This document shows positions 23,625 through 36,000 of a stretch of DNA of 64,000 nt, piece by piece. This DNA comes from Stenocarpella maydis (lineage: Eukaryota > Ascomycota > Sordariomycetes > Diaporthales > Diaporthaceae), in contig NQMI01000029.1 in NCBI GenBank assembly GCA_002270565.1, forward strand, positions 315,048-379,047. Reading direction: 5' to 3'. Made by a program: the position numbers and the translations under genes. Position 1 is the stretch's first letter, and each line of letters opens with the position of its first letter. The notes under the pieces are model-generated. The model was not told the DNA's origin. It worked only from the letters and a program-made list of their open reading frames with translations, and did not search any database.

Positions 23625-23815
23625 GTTTCTTTTTTAATCTAGTTATAATTCCCTAAAAAAAGAAGCTTCAGCAATCCCTTTATATAATTATAAATCCTTA
23701 AATAACTAGCAATGATTAAAAAGAAATATAATATTAATAATAATAAATTTAAAACATAATAACTTATTACTAATTAAAATTATACTAGCTTTATAATAAC
23801 ATTTATTAAAACTAA
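23625..23815 (+). repeat. RIP-degraded copy of the 19.5-kb repeat arm
   Basis: Direct-orientation copy of 19495-19690. The differences are mostly C to T or G to A: for example 'CCGGTTACGATTCCC' in the first copy becomes 'CTAGTTATAATTCCC' here. It starts the strongly AT-rich zone that runs to about 24 kb. The other arm of the foldback is not recognisable on this side. Confidence 0.6.
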
Positions 23816-23982
23816 TTTCAACTAATAAATAAATTAAAATAATAAAATATGAAATATAATATAGGGTACCAGGAAGTAGCCACCCTACTTTCTCATATAA
23901 AAAACGTTTATACACACCTTGCTAAAACCCTCAAACTAGGCCCAAAATCGACTAAATTCTCAGGGATTGATTATAAATATAT

Positions 23983-24532
23983 TGTTAAACGGAACCGCTC
24001 AGCAAGGAGTTACCCTAGACTTTATGCAAGGAGTTACCCTAGACTTGCGAGTCAGGCGATTTTCGCTAAGTACGCCTAGTGCGTGCATAACGCAAGATGA
24101 GTTTGGTGGCCGTAAGTCGATGATTTTGGCCTGCATTTACACCTTAATTCAGACCTCTGCATTACCCTTATTTCTTACCCAAAAAGTATATAACTTAGCG
24201 CATTGGATAGCTTAATTTCTGAAGTTTATATGTATTTAATTTGGGCATTGCTAGGGCTATGGTTGGCTAGTTGCTTGGAACCAAAGATGGTGTGTTGGAA
24301 GGGCGAATTTTCCGGCATTTGCAAATTTGCACCAGAGCCTACCGCAGCGTGCCCGCGGGTGAGACGACGTCGGAGGGTATATAAGGAGGGCTTACAGAAG
24401 CCCAACTTAATTCAATACAAAGTTGTCCAGACCATTGTCAATCGTCCCAATTCGCCTCAGAGCACCATACTGCGACCCTGCCGAAACACACACACGCTGA
24501 ACTGAATGCTATTCTATAGCACAAATTCATCA
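23983..24532 (+). mobile_element. LTR copy 1 (550 bp), family B
   Basis: Begins TGTTAAACGGAACCGCTC and ends ...ATTCATCA at 24532 (or two bases later). It matches, in inverted orientation, the 594-bp copy at 58432-59025. It has two tandem copies of the roughly 21-bp unit 'AAGGAGTTACCCTAGACTT' near its start, against three in the other copy. It holds a plausible TATA box (GGTATATAAGG at about 24377). An open frame of 100 codons (24203-24505) is conserved in the other copy but is simply LTR sequence. No target duplication is visible here, and downstream sequence is AT-rich without a readable polyprotein, so it is either a solo LTR with decayed flanks or the end of a dead element. Confidence 0.75.
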
Positions 24533-26745
24533 GAAAGGGATAGGTTTTTCTTTTATCCTGGGGTCAATCTGCAAGAGTTCCTCTCTATTTCCTACCGCTA
24601 GGGTTCTTCCCTGCTTTCTGGAAGTATTCTTAGGAAACTATCTGGTAGCTTCCTTATTACTACAGTAAGTAGCACAGCTATTATCAAAGCAAGCTATCCA
24701 ACTAAGCAATACATATATCATTCTGGGCTTCTAGAGATTCTTCATTAGTAAAACAGGCTACTATTATGCCTTATCTTTCTAATATTTCTTATACTAGGAC
24801 TTAGTATATTATGAGAAGTATAGNAAGAAGACTAATATAATACCTACTAAATATCAAAAGGTTAAAAGGACCCAAGTATAGCTTAAAGAGGTATTTAGTA
24901 TTATGGAATTCTAGGTAATAATTAAAGACAAGGAAATGAAAAAACAGTTAGCTAGTAAAATTAGGATTAGTGCTAAGGAGGCAGTTTGTAGTAAACCAGG
25001 TAAATAATACTTTAATAACTACAATAAGGCCACATATAATATACGAATATATAAAAAAGACAAAAAAGTTCTAATAAATTAAATTCCAAATATATTATAG
25101 TAAATCTACCTTCATTAGTATTAACTAGTATAAACATATATATTTTAGTAATATATAGTATAAAAAGGTTTTAAGAGTGAAGTCAGTATTAATTAATATA
25201 AAGCTTAATACTTTTAGCAAATATTAGCCTATTTAAACTAATATTATATTCTTCCTAATACCTCTAAATTAGCAAAATCAATCAGAATTAAGCGATTAAA
25301 TATAGTTAGTACTAATTAGTGGTAACTTTTATTACTCATTTAGCCCTAGGTCAGTGCTAAGATTAATAGAAGTTAGTAAATATTATAAAATAAATCTACT
25401 TACTAATATAGTTTGCTTACTAGTGAATTACATTAATTCTTCATTATTATATGATTATATTATCCTATATAAAAATATAACTTAAGGCATATTAAATATC
25501 CTAGCTATTATATCTACATTTATAGGTTTTGTATTATTATTATTGGGTTTCTAAGTAACTCTAATAGCGAAATGTAATTTACTTTCTTAATATATGAGAT
25601 ATATTATATCATTCTTCAATTCAAATACATCAATGATTTAAATAGATAGAAATATTTAAGAATAATATAAAAATTAAAAATATAATAGTACTGAAAAAGG
25701 GCTTTTTTATATAAACCTTAATACTTTTTAGCTCTATTATACCTATCCTAACCTCTATGAATTTATAAAATCTATTAAATCTAAATAATTAAGTATAGTT
25801 AGTATTAGGTAATGCCAACCGTTCTTACTTAAGTAGCCTTAAATAGGTGCTAGGGTAGCCTAAAGTTACTAAATATTGCAAAATTAATCCACTTACTAAT
25901 ACGGTCTACTTACTAGTAAACTATATTATAATGCTGTTATAGGCCTTATATAAGAGCTCTAGGAAGAGGAGTTGGAAACCCCAGATAGTGAATAGCTTTA
26001 TAGTATAATATGGCTGAAGCAACATTTGAGATAAAGGCGGGTCTTGAAGGTGCATCGTTTGAGCCCAACAAGGAGACTCTACCCTTTGGGGCTCGGAAGA
26101 GCACCACGACTCACCACGCCCCCAGATTCCCACCCTTATTAACCTTGGATACCTCCAGCACCCATTACTTTCACTGAAAAGTCATATACTATAATTAAAG
26201 ACTGGTATAATTTCAATAGGCAGAGAAACGTATGAAAGCGAGGTTACATTATTATAAAGGTATATAATACGCCTGATTATCTTGTATATCCTTAACAGCA
26301 AAGTTGTGGTGCTCATCTAGGCCCTAAAGAGACAAGTGTGATGTTATTGTATTGTTGGACATAGACTAGATGTTTGTCACCAATCTGCAGATCCACAGTA
26401 TAGAACCTCCATCGATCATCAGTGAAATAGAGTCGTTACTGGGATGTTTAAGCCTCGGAAACTTAAGATCTCGTATGGGTGAAAATTTAGCACCAATGCA
26501 AGTACTGTAGCCGGATACCACCTAACCTTTTTGGTGTTCTTCCCCGCCTGGGAAACCTCGTATCTACCAGTGCTCCTCACCGTGCTCACGGCGACTGGTG
26601 ATGATCCACACCACCTTTATGTTTGCCGTGAACTCCGATCACCCATTGTCGCGTTGTATAAAATGTGAAGAAGCGAATTGTTTGATCTTTGCCACTCCCC
26701 AGTTCCTCACCGTTATTGCCCAGGAATAAGAGAGCTATTCCTACG
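24533..26745. other. AT-rich RIP-like relic region
   Basis: About 2.2 kb, very rich in TA steps and poor in CA/TG, with one ambiguous base at 24824 and no open frame above 70 codons. It contains a diverged direct repeat (25215-25435 and 25705-25925). From about 26150 base composition returns toward normal; 26520-26745 is probably the promoter of the protease gene. Confidence 0.6.
25215..25925 (+). repeat. Diverged direct repeat pair, about 495 bp apart
   Basis: A block around 25215-25435 and another around 25705-25925 share order and wording, for example 'ACTTACTAATAyrGTyTrCTTACTAGTrAA' near 25400 and 25890. Differences are mainly transitions. They could be remnants of a tandem duplication or of short terminal repeats of a dead element. 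Confidence 0.5.
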
Positions 26746-28515
26746 ATGGCTCTTTCGTCCTCGCTCCAGTTCGCTGCTTGCTTAGCAACCGTATTTTTGC
26801 CGTCTGCACGAGCTGCCCCTTCATCTCTATGGGCTCTCACGCGACGCGAAGGTAGCGTTGGCGTATTGGACATTGTCATTCCACCGAATCGCAAAGACGA
26901 TGAATATTACACGGTGAGTAGCGAATTCACTCACCGGAGAAGTATATACGATATTTGAGTTTTACGTTTCAATTATTAATTCATGTAGATCGATGTAGAC
27001 TTCGACGGGCGGACCCTACCTGTTCTGTTGGACACTGGTTCTGCAGATCTGTTCGTGGCTTCAACGGAATGCCCCACGACAAATGAGTCAAGCGGATGCT
27101 TCGGCCTCACGGGCAAGGAATTCGTCATTGATGTAAGCGAGCGCATGCATCATTTTCTTGAACATTATATCCTCAACCTTTTGCCTACTGTGATTTAAAC
27201 AGTCAGAAGCTCTGGCGCCTTTGATAGACAATTGGATCATTCGTCTCTTGGCAAACAATGTCTTTGGCTTCTTGTCACTTACGAGATCTCAGAGCAATAC
27301 ACGTATCGTCTCAAATGAATCCTTCTTTACCACTGTCGGAGAAGGTTCAGTCGTGGGTAATCAAAGTCTCTTGGATATCGGATTGGGCGGTATAACTGCG
27401 GATGACTTCGCTACAGGTATGATTCGTTTCTTCACATACCTAGGTACATGATCAGCTTGTGGCTAACCATCTGGTAAGGACTGATCTATTCTGCGGTGGA
27501 GAACGAGTTCCAAGGTGCGAGCTTTTCCGGAGTCCTGGGTTTGAGCATGATTGCGGTCTCGCGAGAGTGGTACTTCAACCACCAACTACCCCTGTTCGAT
27601 TCGCTTGTTTCCAAGGGCGTTATCAAGAAGCCTGTCTTCTCTATCAGCCCCCTTCCCCGCTTCGGCGACCCAGACTCTGAAAAGGTAGGAAAATTAACGT
27701 TGGGCGACATTGAGCCTGAGTATGCCGAACTCAACATCACATACAGTGATATCATCAACAGTACAGAGTTCGTAAACATCCCAAAGACCGCGTGATGAGA
27801 TCCTTGCGGTTTCTGACGATTTTTGATCAGTTATAACTACCCGGGCGATCCTCTTCAAGCTCAAGGCTGGGCGATCGAATTGCAAGGAATGAGGGTGAAC
27901 GGCGTGACCGTCAACCTGAGCAGAGGCTGTAAGGCGTCCCGATCTCCAAAGTCCGCAGAGGTCACTCGCTCACCGCATGCATATGTAGCTATCGACCCGG
28001 CTGGGCGTTACATGTCGCTCATGGATACAGGAAGCTCCGACCTTCTCTTCAGATTCACCGAGGTCACCTCCATCGCCGAGCTCTTCAACGGGCCGGTTAA
28101 CTTTCAGAACCAACACGACCTCTACTACGACTGCTCGATTCCTCAGCTTCTCGAGCTCAAGTACAACGACCAGTGGTTCCCCATCAACCCCTTGGACATT
28201 CTCAACCCGAACGGCCACATGAATGTCAACGGTACAGAGATGTAGGTACCCATCTATGAATGTACTATCCTCGGAAATTGATCTCTAACGCTTTACTCAC
28301 TTGACAGGTGCAAGTCCCAAATCAGTGTTTGGAGCGAGACTTTTGCTGACTCTATCATTGGTCCCCCATTCTTCCGTGGGGCCTTCAGCGTCTTTGATTA
28401 TGTCTCACCGCATTTCTATAGTGTGCAGCCACGTGTGGGACTCGCTCCACTGGTCGACGCGCAGGCAGCAATGGCGAGCTACCCCCAGCTGTATAAAGAC
28501 CGTCTGGTTTATTAG
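26746..28515 (+). CDS. Secreted pepsin-like aspartic protease (family A1), atypical
   Basis: Predicted exons: 26746-26913, 26989-27132, 27203-27416, 27479-27791, 27831-28241, 28308-28515 (485 aa). All five introns have GT-AG ends and keep frame; the 39-nt fourth is unusually short but has a CTGAC branch-like site. A signal peptide is expected at residues 1-23 (hydrophobic core, ending 'SARAA'). The two catalytic loops of an A1 protease are present: 'VLLDTGSADLF' (Asp71) and 'SLMDTGSSDLLF' (Asp345). The flap, normally Tyr-Gly-(x)-Gly-Ser, reads V149-G-E-G-S, so the flap tyrosine is missing. Asn-linked glycosylation sequons are frequent. Activity would be extracellular or vacuolar protein cleavage. 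Altered flap geometry may reduce or change specificity. It is convergent with the deaminase gene, 374 bp away. Confidence 0.85.
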
Positions 28516-28889
28516 GCAGCATCAGGGGCAAATGGACTTTATCTCAACAACGCCTATTCAACTTGGCAGCTGTGCGTCTAGCTTCTGCTCGTGATGTATG
28601 CGGCTCTGCAGGCTTACTGTTGACGAGGCTAGATGGACGAGGTTGAAGCGAAAAGAGATGAGCTCTCCAGGGGATGACCGTGCAGATATTTAAGACATCG
28701 GTGTTGTTTTAAATGTAGAAAATTAAGTCTGAGGTAGATGGGGACGTTTAAATTAATAAACTAGTAAACCAGTCGTTCATGAATGTGCAGAAACAAGCCT
28801 TCTAACGCTGAACATGATCTTCTGTGTTCGCTGACACCGTGCACGCGAATCTAGCCAATTCTCATGACTACCTGGGTGTCGATGCTATT

Positions 28890-31309
28890 CTATTTGCTCG
28901 AAGACTTTTGGATCTCATCCACGACATCTTTGAATGAGCTCACCAGCCCCTGAACGAACTTCATATATTGGGCGTTCCACTCACGCTCCACCTCAAGCTT
29001 GGTTTTATCATTTGCGCCTGTCCACACAGAATGCGTGATACTGTCTGTCATGAGCTTCTTCCAATGCTTGAGGCCGAAACTTTCATCACCAACCATGACT
29101 TGGTAGAACTCATGGGAAAGTGTTGAACTGTGATTTATTGTCAGCTGTGAACAAAGTGGTCCCAAGTACATAAGGTCCAATTACGTACTTGAACAGCGTC
29201 GGATTGTCGCAAGACACAGAGCATGGGATGTTCTGTTTCATGAGCGGATACACAACCGCACAGCTGGCATCTTGCGCCAGCCCCAGATTCTCATTCGAGT
29301 CCGGACAGGTCTCTATACAGCACCCCCGCAGTTTCGCCTTGGTGCGGTCGTCGAGATTGAGGTTCGGGATGGCGTAGCCGTGTGCTAGGCGGTGGGGATT
29401 CAGATTGTCTAGAGCATATTTGACGTTGCCGTCCTTGTCGTAGACACTCTCTCCGCAGTGGAGGATCCACTTGAGCCCGACGCCTTGGTACTTCTGATTC
29501 CACGTTTTGAACCAGGGCTCGAGTTCTTTAAGGGTGCGACCGTTGAGCTCGGGTCCGACAAAATCAAAGCCTTGGGAGGAGTCAGCCCAGTCTAATTCCA
29601 GCAGAGCGAGGACTCGTGAGGCAATTATAGTTGCTCCACTTACCAGCAATCCAGTCCTTGTACTCGGGCTTCTGCTTCAGTATATAGCATTCCTCCAGGG
29701 TTTTGTCGATATTCTGTTCTGATCCCGGATACTTAGTCCGAGGTGTGCACATGATGACTTTCATGGACTTGAAGGTTGCCTGGGGATGAGTGCGCTTCCA
29801 ATCTTTGAATTCATCGATGATCATACGCAAGATTTGCTCATTGTTCATCATCTTCTTGGGATCATACCAGAACTCCCCTGGCTTATTCGGAATTGGGATA
29901 GCGTCCTTTGAAGTGCAGATAACCTGTTTTATCGAATCCGTTTAGCAATGAAGCCCCTCTTGGATCCCTGGGTAACCAGATAGAAATTATTTGCCAAGAC
30001 GGCTGGGCTTACTGAGTTGGCTTGCATGAAGTTTGGACGTAATTCTGCATACTGAATGTTGTCATTGGCAAACGATGAAAAAAGGGCCTTGAGGTATTCG
30101 CGGTACGCATGCTCAGCCAAGAAGAGGCCTTTCATCATCTGAGTGCGCGCATTGAAGAGGGCCCATTGCCTGCGCCCATCAGTATCACAGAATATAATCA
30201 GTGGCAGAAAATAACCACGTACCTTCCGATAGATTCGGGCTCACGGTTGTTGGACGATTCTGTCTTGCGTTTTTCGAAGTCCATATCCTCCGTCTGGAAG
30301 ACAAGTTTCTTGATGAGCCAGTTCATGCAGGACTTGGGATGATTGCCTCTGTAGGCTTGCACCCCGCTGTCCTTTTTAATGTATTTACCGAAATCATTGA
30401 GAAAATCGGTGAACTTCATCACGTCGTAGCTCTTGTCTTCGGCCTTTTCCGTAGCCTCGATACGGCCATGGTAGTTAGGGCTAAAGAGACTGCACGTTTG
30501 ATCCCAACCGTACGGCAGGAAGTGAAATTGGAATTTGGCCTTGTCGATATTGGCGTTGGTCAGGGGCTCTTTGTAGTTATTCTTCAACTTCGTATTTTTG
30601 GCATCCGTGCGCTCCTGCCTCATCTTTGAAATTTTCGCTGCATCTTGAAGGTTTGTTGAGATGTACATGTTGTTCTTGAGCTTTTCTGAAGCCGCAAGAT
30701 TCAGGAGGACCTCAGGTCCCTGTATTAATGGCGGAATATGTCAGTAATGAATCCCAACCAGGTCTCAGAAAGCTGCCGAAGTGCATTTGTCATGCTGGAA
30801 GACTATCTGAGAGTGCAGTCGAGGCAATGAGGCGCTTACCAGGCAGGCATTGAGATGGATATGGAGATGAGCCCCTTTGGGAGCCATCTTCGCCGCTTTG
30901 AAGAGTCTAAGTTTGTCGATATGCTATATAATATTACGTAAGTCAACAATCAGTACTTGCGAGAAGGAAGTAAGCCCTGAAATGTAATACATACCTCTTT
31001 GCTATGAAGAAGCGGGCCTCCGTATCGAAAGTCTTTGACCTCCTTACCCAGGTAGGAATTCTTCGCTTCCTTTCTTAGCCGTACTATGATCTCCGCTGCC
31101 AGATCTTCAGGATTTGCGGGCTTCTTTTGCTTGGTAGCTTGTGCAGCCGGTGCCTTGGTCGCCGCCGGGCTGTTGGCTGTGGTCCTAGACGATCCTGTGT
31201 CTTGTCTGATGGGTATCGCTTTGCCAGGGGTACCGTTCACGGCTGGCTGCGCGCCGCGCGGCTTGTTAAGACCGCCCGAGCGATTGACATTTTGCGCATT
31301 GGAGGACAT
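28890..31309 (-). CDS. Adenosine deaminase-like (ADGF/CECR1-type) metallo-aminohydrolase
   Basis: Seven exons on the minus strand: 31309-30995, 30923-30840, 30719-30223, 30169-30013, 29923-29644, 29570-29189, 29127-28890 (650 aa). All introns are GT-AG, 53-120 nt. Hydrolytic deamination of adenosine-type nucleosides is the expected reaction. Visible active-site elements: metal-binding H126-I-H128 in 'KGAHLHIHLNA', 'GFDFVGPE' (445-452), H482-C-G-E485, H508 in 'HRLAHGY', 'CPDSNENLG', and D566 in 'SVSCDNP'. The family usually has two adjacent Asp here; the second is Asn567. The N-terminal about 75 residues are Ala/Pro/Gln/Ser-rich, with no signal peptide, although animal ADGF proteins are secreted. 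A 160-residue insert-like segment (134-299) precedes the core, as in ADGF relatives. Substrate range is unknown. Confidence 0.88.
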
Positions 31310-33033
31310 CTTGATCTTGGTTCAAGGAAGACGGAGGGTCTCTGATCTGGTAGAAGCAAGGTAAAAATGTACGGCTTTAGGAGAGGCTATTGGCAGCTGG
31401 GTTCGGGAGCGGGTGGTATAGGGCAAACTGCTAGAAAGGAGGAATTTGAATATGTAGTCGATTAGCCACCGGGGCAAACTGCTCGCTGTATAAAAGAGGA
31501 CCGGGGGAAAGGATATAGATGCGCTGTCTCGGTTGTCTTCCACCCTCTACGATTTTGGGGCTCTTAAGCAAATATAACTTTGCTGCATATGTGCACTCGA
31601 TCAAATCTCATTGAGGGATGCGTCCTTCCTACGGCGGCCGCTGATAAAATAAGCAAGAAACCACCGTCCCAATGGCCTCAAGTGCACTGGCCTGGCCTGT
31701 TCTGGTCGACTTATGTTTCACTGTACCATGGGTAGTCCCTTTTGTAGTGTTCTATTTCGTGATTTTTCAGATCCTTCGGACAAACTCAGACTTGAGGGGC
31801 TTAATATGAGCTTTATGCAACGGCCTGGCCAAGGCCTCACGGAACTTGGGCCGGGCTGTCAGCACATGAGGATGGGTGGGACCTTGCAGGAATAGATCTT
31901 ACTTAGACCCAGTGACACAATCAAAACAGGTAGCCGGCGGAAGGATGCGTCTCGAAGATGACTCCGTGTTAATCCGATGGATCACGCCTGGTCGTAGGAG
32001 GGGCCAGGGTTTCAAAACTAATGCCCGTTGAGAGCCTTTTGCAGCCGAAATGCCCAGTACCGTACTGGAAGACCGTAGGTCTGTCTAACAGTTGGCAGGC
32101 CTTCTTACGGGTGACCAGAAAGATACCGTTATTGGTCAGCCAACCGTAAGCCCCTAATTGGTTGAATTCCCAGAGGGCAATGGGTATCTAGGCCTCTTCA
32201 TGCCTTCCTTCTCTTCAACCACCATATAGAGGGCAGAGGGCAGAGGGCATAGGAATACTACATCATTCTTCAGAGAAGGGGTTCATAAAGAGTCCAGTAC
32301 AATAGAGAAGCACTCTAAGGAATACAGACCAGTTCTAGAAAGAATGTGAAGAAGTTCTCCTTACAAGAAGGAACCGCTGCCTAATTCTGCCCTTGGCTAG
32401 AATGCATGCTGAAGCCTGATTGGCTGGGAGGAGGTTGCTTACGGTTGGCAAGTTGCTTACGGTTAGTCCTCGGCTTATAATTGGCCCATTCTATTACCAT
32501 ATCTTTCTCCGCCAACCATTGTTTTTGGCCACGGGCTTCCGCTATGGTACAGTTAGACGCAAGTTAAATCTACAAACAAAACACTATATTTAGTTTTACT
32601 GAAGGAGAACGTAGAAAAATCGATACTTTCCTCAAATTAAATTCAATGTACAGCACCTAGAGACGGCTGTTCTGACATTGCAATGTGTTGGGGTAGATCA
32701 GACTCCCATTAACTAAGTAATTACCTAGTAATCATTACTTGCTAGTGGATGATGATTGCGTGTGGACTGCATAGCTGGTCCTCTGATTTCGGTCTTGAGC
32801 CGATAACAGTACTAGTGTCTTTCTGTCCTTTTCTTTGTTTTCTTACCCCTTTTTTTTTAAAAAAAAATACTATTTAGAAAAAAAGGCAGGGGGGAGGGGC
32901 GCTGCAGGCGGTCTTTCACACAGTCGTAAATGCTTCAAGATCCAGTGTTAGATAATAAACACAATAAGGACTGGAGCACTGACGCTCTGCAGTCTTCATA
33001 TTGGCGTGGACCCTGTGAACAGCCACAGTTTCC
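31310..33033. other. Intergenic with MITE-like segment
   Basis: Promoter side of the deaminase gene (31310 to about 31600) then about 1.4 kb of noncoding sequence. It contains an (AGAGGGC)3 tract at 32228-32248 and a possible MITE at 32139-32449. A T8/A9 block near 32852-32869 lies close to the end of the ATPase gene. No gene seen. Confidence 0.55.
32139..32449. mobile_element. Possible MITE (311 bp) with 13-bp perfect terminal inverted repeats
   Basis: GCCAACCGTAAGC at 32139-32151 is the exact reverse complement of GCTTACGGTTGGC at 32437-32449. A second partial copy, GTTGCTTACGGTT, follows at 32453-32465. The interior is noncoding. I see no target-site duplication, so this may be chance or a degraded element. 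Confidence 0.4.
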
Positions 33034-36000
33034 CTAAGCCTCCCTCTTCTCCCCAACCAAGCCCTGGCGATCATCATCGTGGTCGTCACCTCCCCTGAGA
33101 TACTCTCCAAAAACACGCTGCTCGATGTCCATGTCCTTGAAAGCGACACCCAAGCAATTCCGCGCTTGACGACGGAAATAGATTCTTTTGCCCCACTTCC
33201 ATGATTCCACGCCACAGAAGAACAATGCCGCGGCGACAAAAACAATGCCCCACTCCCAAGTAATTCCCTTGTGCTTGAAGACAACAGTGTTGATGACGGG
33301 AATGTAGAGGAGGGGGAATAGTGTAACGAAGCCACCGATAATGGCCCAGAACAGGAACTGGTTGCGCCAGACATCGTGGATCCACTGGGTAAAGTACTTG
33401 TTGGAGCCCGGCTGCATGCGGAAAAAGGAACGCCGCATGTCAACCATCTCCCAGGCTAGAAACAGAGCGAACCAGGTGAGGCATGCAAAAGTGGTCGCTC
33501 GGGCGTGAAATACCAGGTCACAGCTCTCGCTGTAGTGCTCGTTGCATCCAGACCCGAGGTCACCAGTGCCAAACCCATACACGACAAGGGTGAAGCTACC
33601 AAGACACAACGCGGCGATCCAGAGGCCGTAGGCGACCATGTCGATTAGGAATTCGGGTGTGAAGATACCCGTCTTGAGGGACTGGGGCGGACGGCGCATG
33701 ATGTCCGGTACCGCACGTTCGAACCCTAGACCCATGTCAGGCATACCAGACGTCGCCATGATGATCCAGACGATCTCCACGGGGGCCAGCGGGAAGACTG
33801 ATAGGCCGCGGGCGTTTTTGAAGGCAAGCCCCACAAGCAGCGTGCCAGCCTGGGCGATATTTTCGGCCAGGACGTGAAGCACAAACTTCTGGATGTTGTC
33901 AAAAATACGACGGCCTTCTTCGATCGCAGCGACGATGGACGCGAAGTTGTCGTCGGTGAGGACGATATCCGAGGCGTCCTTGGCGACGTCGGAGCCGGAC
34001 TGGCCCATTGCTATCCCCACGTCGGCGCGGCGAAGGGAGGGCGAGTCATTGACGCCATCTCCGGTCTGTAGCACCCATTAGTAAAGACCCTCTTCAAAGC
34101 CAGTGTGTACGTCGGTTACCATTGCGCAAAACCTCTTCCTCCTGTGCAAGGCCTCGATCATGCGGACCTTTGTGCTCGGGGCACAGCGGGCAATGACGAG
34201 TGGCAGGACTGGCAGGTCGTCGACAGCGTCATCGCTCAGGCTGTCGAACTGGGTGGCGGTCATGACCATGGCATCGGCAACGTCTCGGGCCACGCGGTGC
34301 ATTTGTGTAGGGAGGATCCCGACTTCGATGGCAATAGCCTTGGCAGTCTCGGGATGGTCGCCAGTCAACATGTGGACGGAGATGCCGGCCTCGTGGCATT
34401 GATGTACGGCGACGGCGGACTCGGGCCGAGGAGGATCGTACAGACCGATCAGGCCCCGGAATACGAGATCCGACTCGACCGAGTCGCGGTCCACCTCGTC
34501 GCCCTTCACAGGCTTTCCGGTGGTGTAGGGCTTGCTGGCCAATGCAAGCACGCGCAGGCCCATGCCAGCGAGAGCCGCCATGTTTTGAAGAATTTCTTCT
34601 CTGAATTCTTTGGTGACCTCAGCCAATTTGTCCGAGTCTCCAGGGGCGTACTGCGTGCAAGTCTGGATCACGCGCTCGACAGCTCCCTTGGTGTAGACGA
34701 AGTATCCCCCTGAGGCATCCTTCATGATCACAGACATACGTTTGACATCCGAGTCGAACGGGAGCTCGGCAACCTCAGACCACTCGCTACCGTCGCCGCT
34801 CAGCGACAGGCGGTTCCAGTCGAACCGGGAAGCAAAGACCTGGATAGCAATCTCTGTTGGGTCGCCGCGGGCATGCCACTGCCCGTCTTTTTGGACTACG
34901 GTGGCCAGGTTGGCCAGTGAGGCCACGTTCAGGAAAGCCATGAGGTTGCTCTGGCTTCGCTCGAATAGCTCCTCGACCTTCATGAGTTTTCCACACGCGT
35001 CACCTCCCTTTTTGAAGTCCAGGTTGCGAGGAGAGCGCTTGTCGAAGCGGACATCGCCAATCGTGGGATTGAATGGTGTCGAAGAGTTCTCGATGGTCAA
35101 GGTGCCGAAGCCCGGAAGCCAGGCGCCACGGGTAAGCATCTTGCCTTGTGTAAGCGTCCCTGTCTTGTCGGAACAGATATCTGTCACGGCTCCAAGAGCC
35201 TCGAGAGACTTGAGGTTGCGGACAATCACGTGTCTCTTGACCATCCTCTTGGTGCCAGCAGCCATGGTGATGGTGAGAACAACAACTAGGCTGGCGGGGA
35301 TCATGGACAAGCCCGTCGCCACGGCATAGATGATGACCTCCTGCCGCGAATCGAACCTGTTGGACCCGAGAACAATGATTGCACAGACAATAGCAACCCC
35401 GAAGAGTAAAATTGCTAGTTTTGATAGCTTCTTTTGGAGGGGAGTGCCAACGTTGACACCCAGGAAACGGCCAACGGCATCGGTAAGCGTGAGCGTGTAT
35501 GCCTCCAGATACCGGTAAGGCTTTGCGGTTCCATCGGACTTGCGCTTGACGGGGCGGACCTTGGAGTCCTTCTTGTTCAATGCTGAAGCAATGGCGCCGA
35601 TCTCAGTGTATACACCGGTTGCAAATACAATGCCCTTTGCCCGTCCTTTTGTCACATTGGATGAGCTGTAGGCAACGTTGATCCGGTCACCTGGACCCGT
35701 CTTGTCTTCAAAGACTTCAGACTCTTTCTTCCTGACAGGAAGAGATTCACCTGTGAGAAGAGCCTCGTCCGTTTCAAAGTTGGCAGTCTCGATAAGCCTT
35801 TTTCTTGGTCAGTTGCTGCAATTATAAATGGAGTCATGAAATGTGTCTTGTTGAATTGTGAGGGATGGCAACAGAAAGGGCAAACACAGCAGTTGCGTCT
35901 TACCTAACATCAGCGGGAATAGTGTCGCCCGTTTTAATCTCGACCAGATCACCCGGGACAATCTCGCCAGAAGGTACAACCATTGACTCGCCATCCCGTA

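Noticed and set aside
24203..24505. Conserved 100-aa frame, also seen at 58466-58759 (-)
   Set aside because: Conserved only because both are copies of the same LTR. No ordinary coding features, and promoter-like elements lie inside.
24533..26145. Internal region of a full retrotransposon following LTR copy 1
   Set aside because: No primer-binding site or polyprotein peptide can be read, and no second LTR in the same orientation was found.
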